DNA of 64,000 nt from Bradyrhizobium sp. AUGA SZCCT0283 (GTDB lineage Bacteria > Pseudomonadota > Alphaproteobacteria > Rhizobiales > Xanthobacteraceae), in NCBI RefSeq assembly GCF_018130385.1, contig NZ_JAFCLU010000005.1:1-64000 (forward strand), read 5' to 3'. The position numbers and the translations under genes are program-made. Below, one piece after another: positions 63,270 through 64,000 of the stretch. Position 1 is the stretch's first letter, and each line of letters starts with the position of its first letter. The notes beneath the pieces are model-generated. The model saw only the letters and a list, made by a program, of their open reading frames with translations. It was not told the origin of the DNA and did not search any database.

Positions 63270-64000
63270 ATGGCGCTATCGAGCATGACCGGTTTTGCCC
63301 GGAGCCACGGCGCCAGCGGCCCCTATACGTTCGAATGGGAACTGAAGTCCGTCAACGCCAAGGGTTTTGACCTGCGCTTGCGCCTGCCGCCCGGCTGGGA
63401 CGAGCTGGAGGCCTTTGCCAAGAAACGCGCCGGCGAGGTGCTGTCGCGGGGGACAGTGTACGCCAACCTCAACGTCAAGCGCGCCAACGCGGTCTCGGCC
63501 ATACGCATCAATGAAGACGTGCTCGCCTCGATCGTGAAGGTCGCGGGCGTGCTCGCCGGCAAGATCGACGCGGTGGCGCCGAGCATCGACGGGCTGCTCG
63601 GCATCAAGGGCGTCATCGAGGTCGTCGAACCCGAAAGCGACGACGCGGAAGACAAGGCGGCGAGGGATGCGGCTGCCGCCGCCTTCGAACAGGCGCTCGC
63701 CCAGTTGATCGAGATGCGCCGCCGCGAAGGCGTGACGCTCGGGCAAATTCTGATCCAGCGCATGGATGAAATCGAGAGACTGGCGAAGAGGGCCGAGGCC
63801 GCGCCCGGCCGCAAGCCCGAGGCGATCAGGGCGCGCCTGGCCGAGCAGGTGGCGGCCCTGCTGGAGACTTCCGAACGCTTCGATCCCGACAGGCTCAATC
63901 AGGAAGCGATCATGATCGCGACCAAGGCCGACATCCGCGAAGAGCTCGACCGCATCGCCTCGCACGTCGCGCAGGCCCGCGAGATGATCGGCAAGGGCGG
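63270..64000 (+). CDS. yicC: YicC family endoribonuclease-like protein, 3' truncated by the window
   Basis: 243 codons from MALSSMTGFARSHGAS; the frame runs off the window, and no stop was seen. The N-terminal SMTGFAR and EWELKSVNAKGFDLRLRLPPG are YicC signatures, with IEMRRREGVTL and the C-terminal NQEAIMIATKADIREELDRIASH. The family degrades or remodels RNA. Full members have about 290 residues, so roughly 45-50 are missing. The next gene is normally gmk. Confidence 0.93.
   Translation, partial: MALSSMTGFARSHGASGPYTFEWELKSVNAKGFDLRLRLPPGWDELEAFAKKRAGEVLSRGTVYANLNVKRANAVSAIRINEDVLASIVKVAGVLAGKIDAVAPSIDGLLGIKGVIEVVEPESDDAEDKAARDAAAAAFEQALAQLIEMRRREGVTLGQILIQRMDEIERLAKRAEAAPGRKPEAIRARLAEQVAALLETSERFDPDRLNQEAIMIATKADIREELDRIASHVAQAREMIGKG

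Noticed and set aside
1..64000. tRNA, rRNA, tmRNA, CRISPR, prophage or IS elements
   Set aside because: No cloverleaf, rRNA-like conserved stretch, regular repeat-spacer array, integrase, transposase or phage structural gene was seen on reading.

Overview
The window looks like chromosomal DNA of a Bradyrhizobium-type alphaproteobacterium (Nitrobacteraceae). The evidence is high GC throughout, alphaproteobacterial core gene order (rpsF-rpsR-DUF2232-rplI ... dnaB-alr ... radA-cvpA-purF, and fabD-fabG-acpP-fabF-mltG-yicC), a livG/livF/binding protein/livH/livM transporter, tandem PAS_5 proteins, a DUF47-Pit phosphate module, and dispersed short palindromic elements of the kind common in this group. 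I saw no tRNA, rRNA, CRISPR array, prophage or insertion sequence. The stretch is dense and mostly ordinary, with accessory genes set between core blocks.

Layout. 1-6.4 kb: a DUF1778/GNAT toxin-antitoxin pair, divergent from a 2H RNA phosphoesterase with a possible LexA box. Then a HAD phosphatase, an unusual SDR, a GST, a DsbB-like protein with a small membrane partner, an ArsC/Spx-like reductase and two tandem PAS_5 proteins. 6.7-11.4 kb: a five-gene HAAT-family ABC transporter. 11.5-13.2 kb: DUF47 protein plus Pit phosphate transporter behind a Pho-box-like site. 13.2-13.6 kb: a small SMR exporter behind a guanidine-II (mini-ykkC) riboswitch. 13.7-20.7 kb: prfC, a crotonase with a TetR regulator, a secreted protein, NnrU, PanB and an acyl-CoA ligase. 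20.7-26.3 kb: small proteins, then YfgM-like protein, lipoprotein, Der GTPase and MFS exporter. 26.5-29.8 kb: an autotransporter. 29.9-35.5 kb (minus strand): a second binding protein, an NHL propeller, an SDR, PurF, CvpA. 35.7-48.9 kb: RadA, two class III cyclases, SPFH, TauE/SafE, GFA and cupin proteins, an MFS-spermidine-synthase fusion, XthA, alanine racemase and DnaB. 49-53.4 kb: small ORFs, cyclopropane fatty acid synthase, a CXXCH protein, and a TetR-thioesterase pair. 53.4-55.9 kb: the ribosomal protein block. 56.2-58 kb: TetR plus fatty acid desaturase. 58.1 kb to the end: type II fatty acid synthesis genes, MltG and the start of a YicC gene cut by the window edge.

Working together: lipid metabolism recurs (FabD, FabG, AcpP, FabF, desaturase, cyclopropane synthase, acyl-CoA ligase, crotonase, thioesterase), and several of these sit next to TetR regulators with clear inverted repeats. 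The strongest regulatory RNA signal is the guanidine-II riboswitch, where two ACGR hairpins and a Shine-Dalgarno-sequestering alternative pairing can be read directly. A similar pairing that hides the Shine-Dalgarno is visible in the rpsF leader. Both are predictions from sequence alone.
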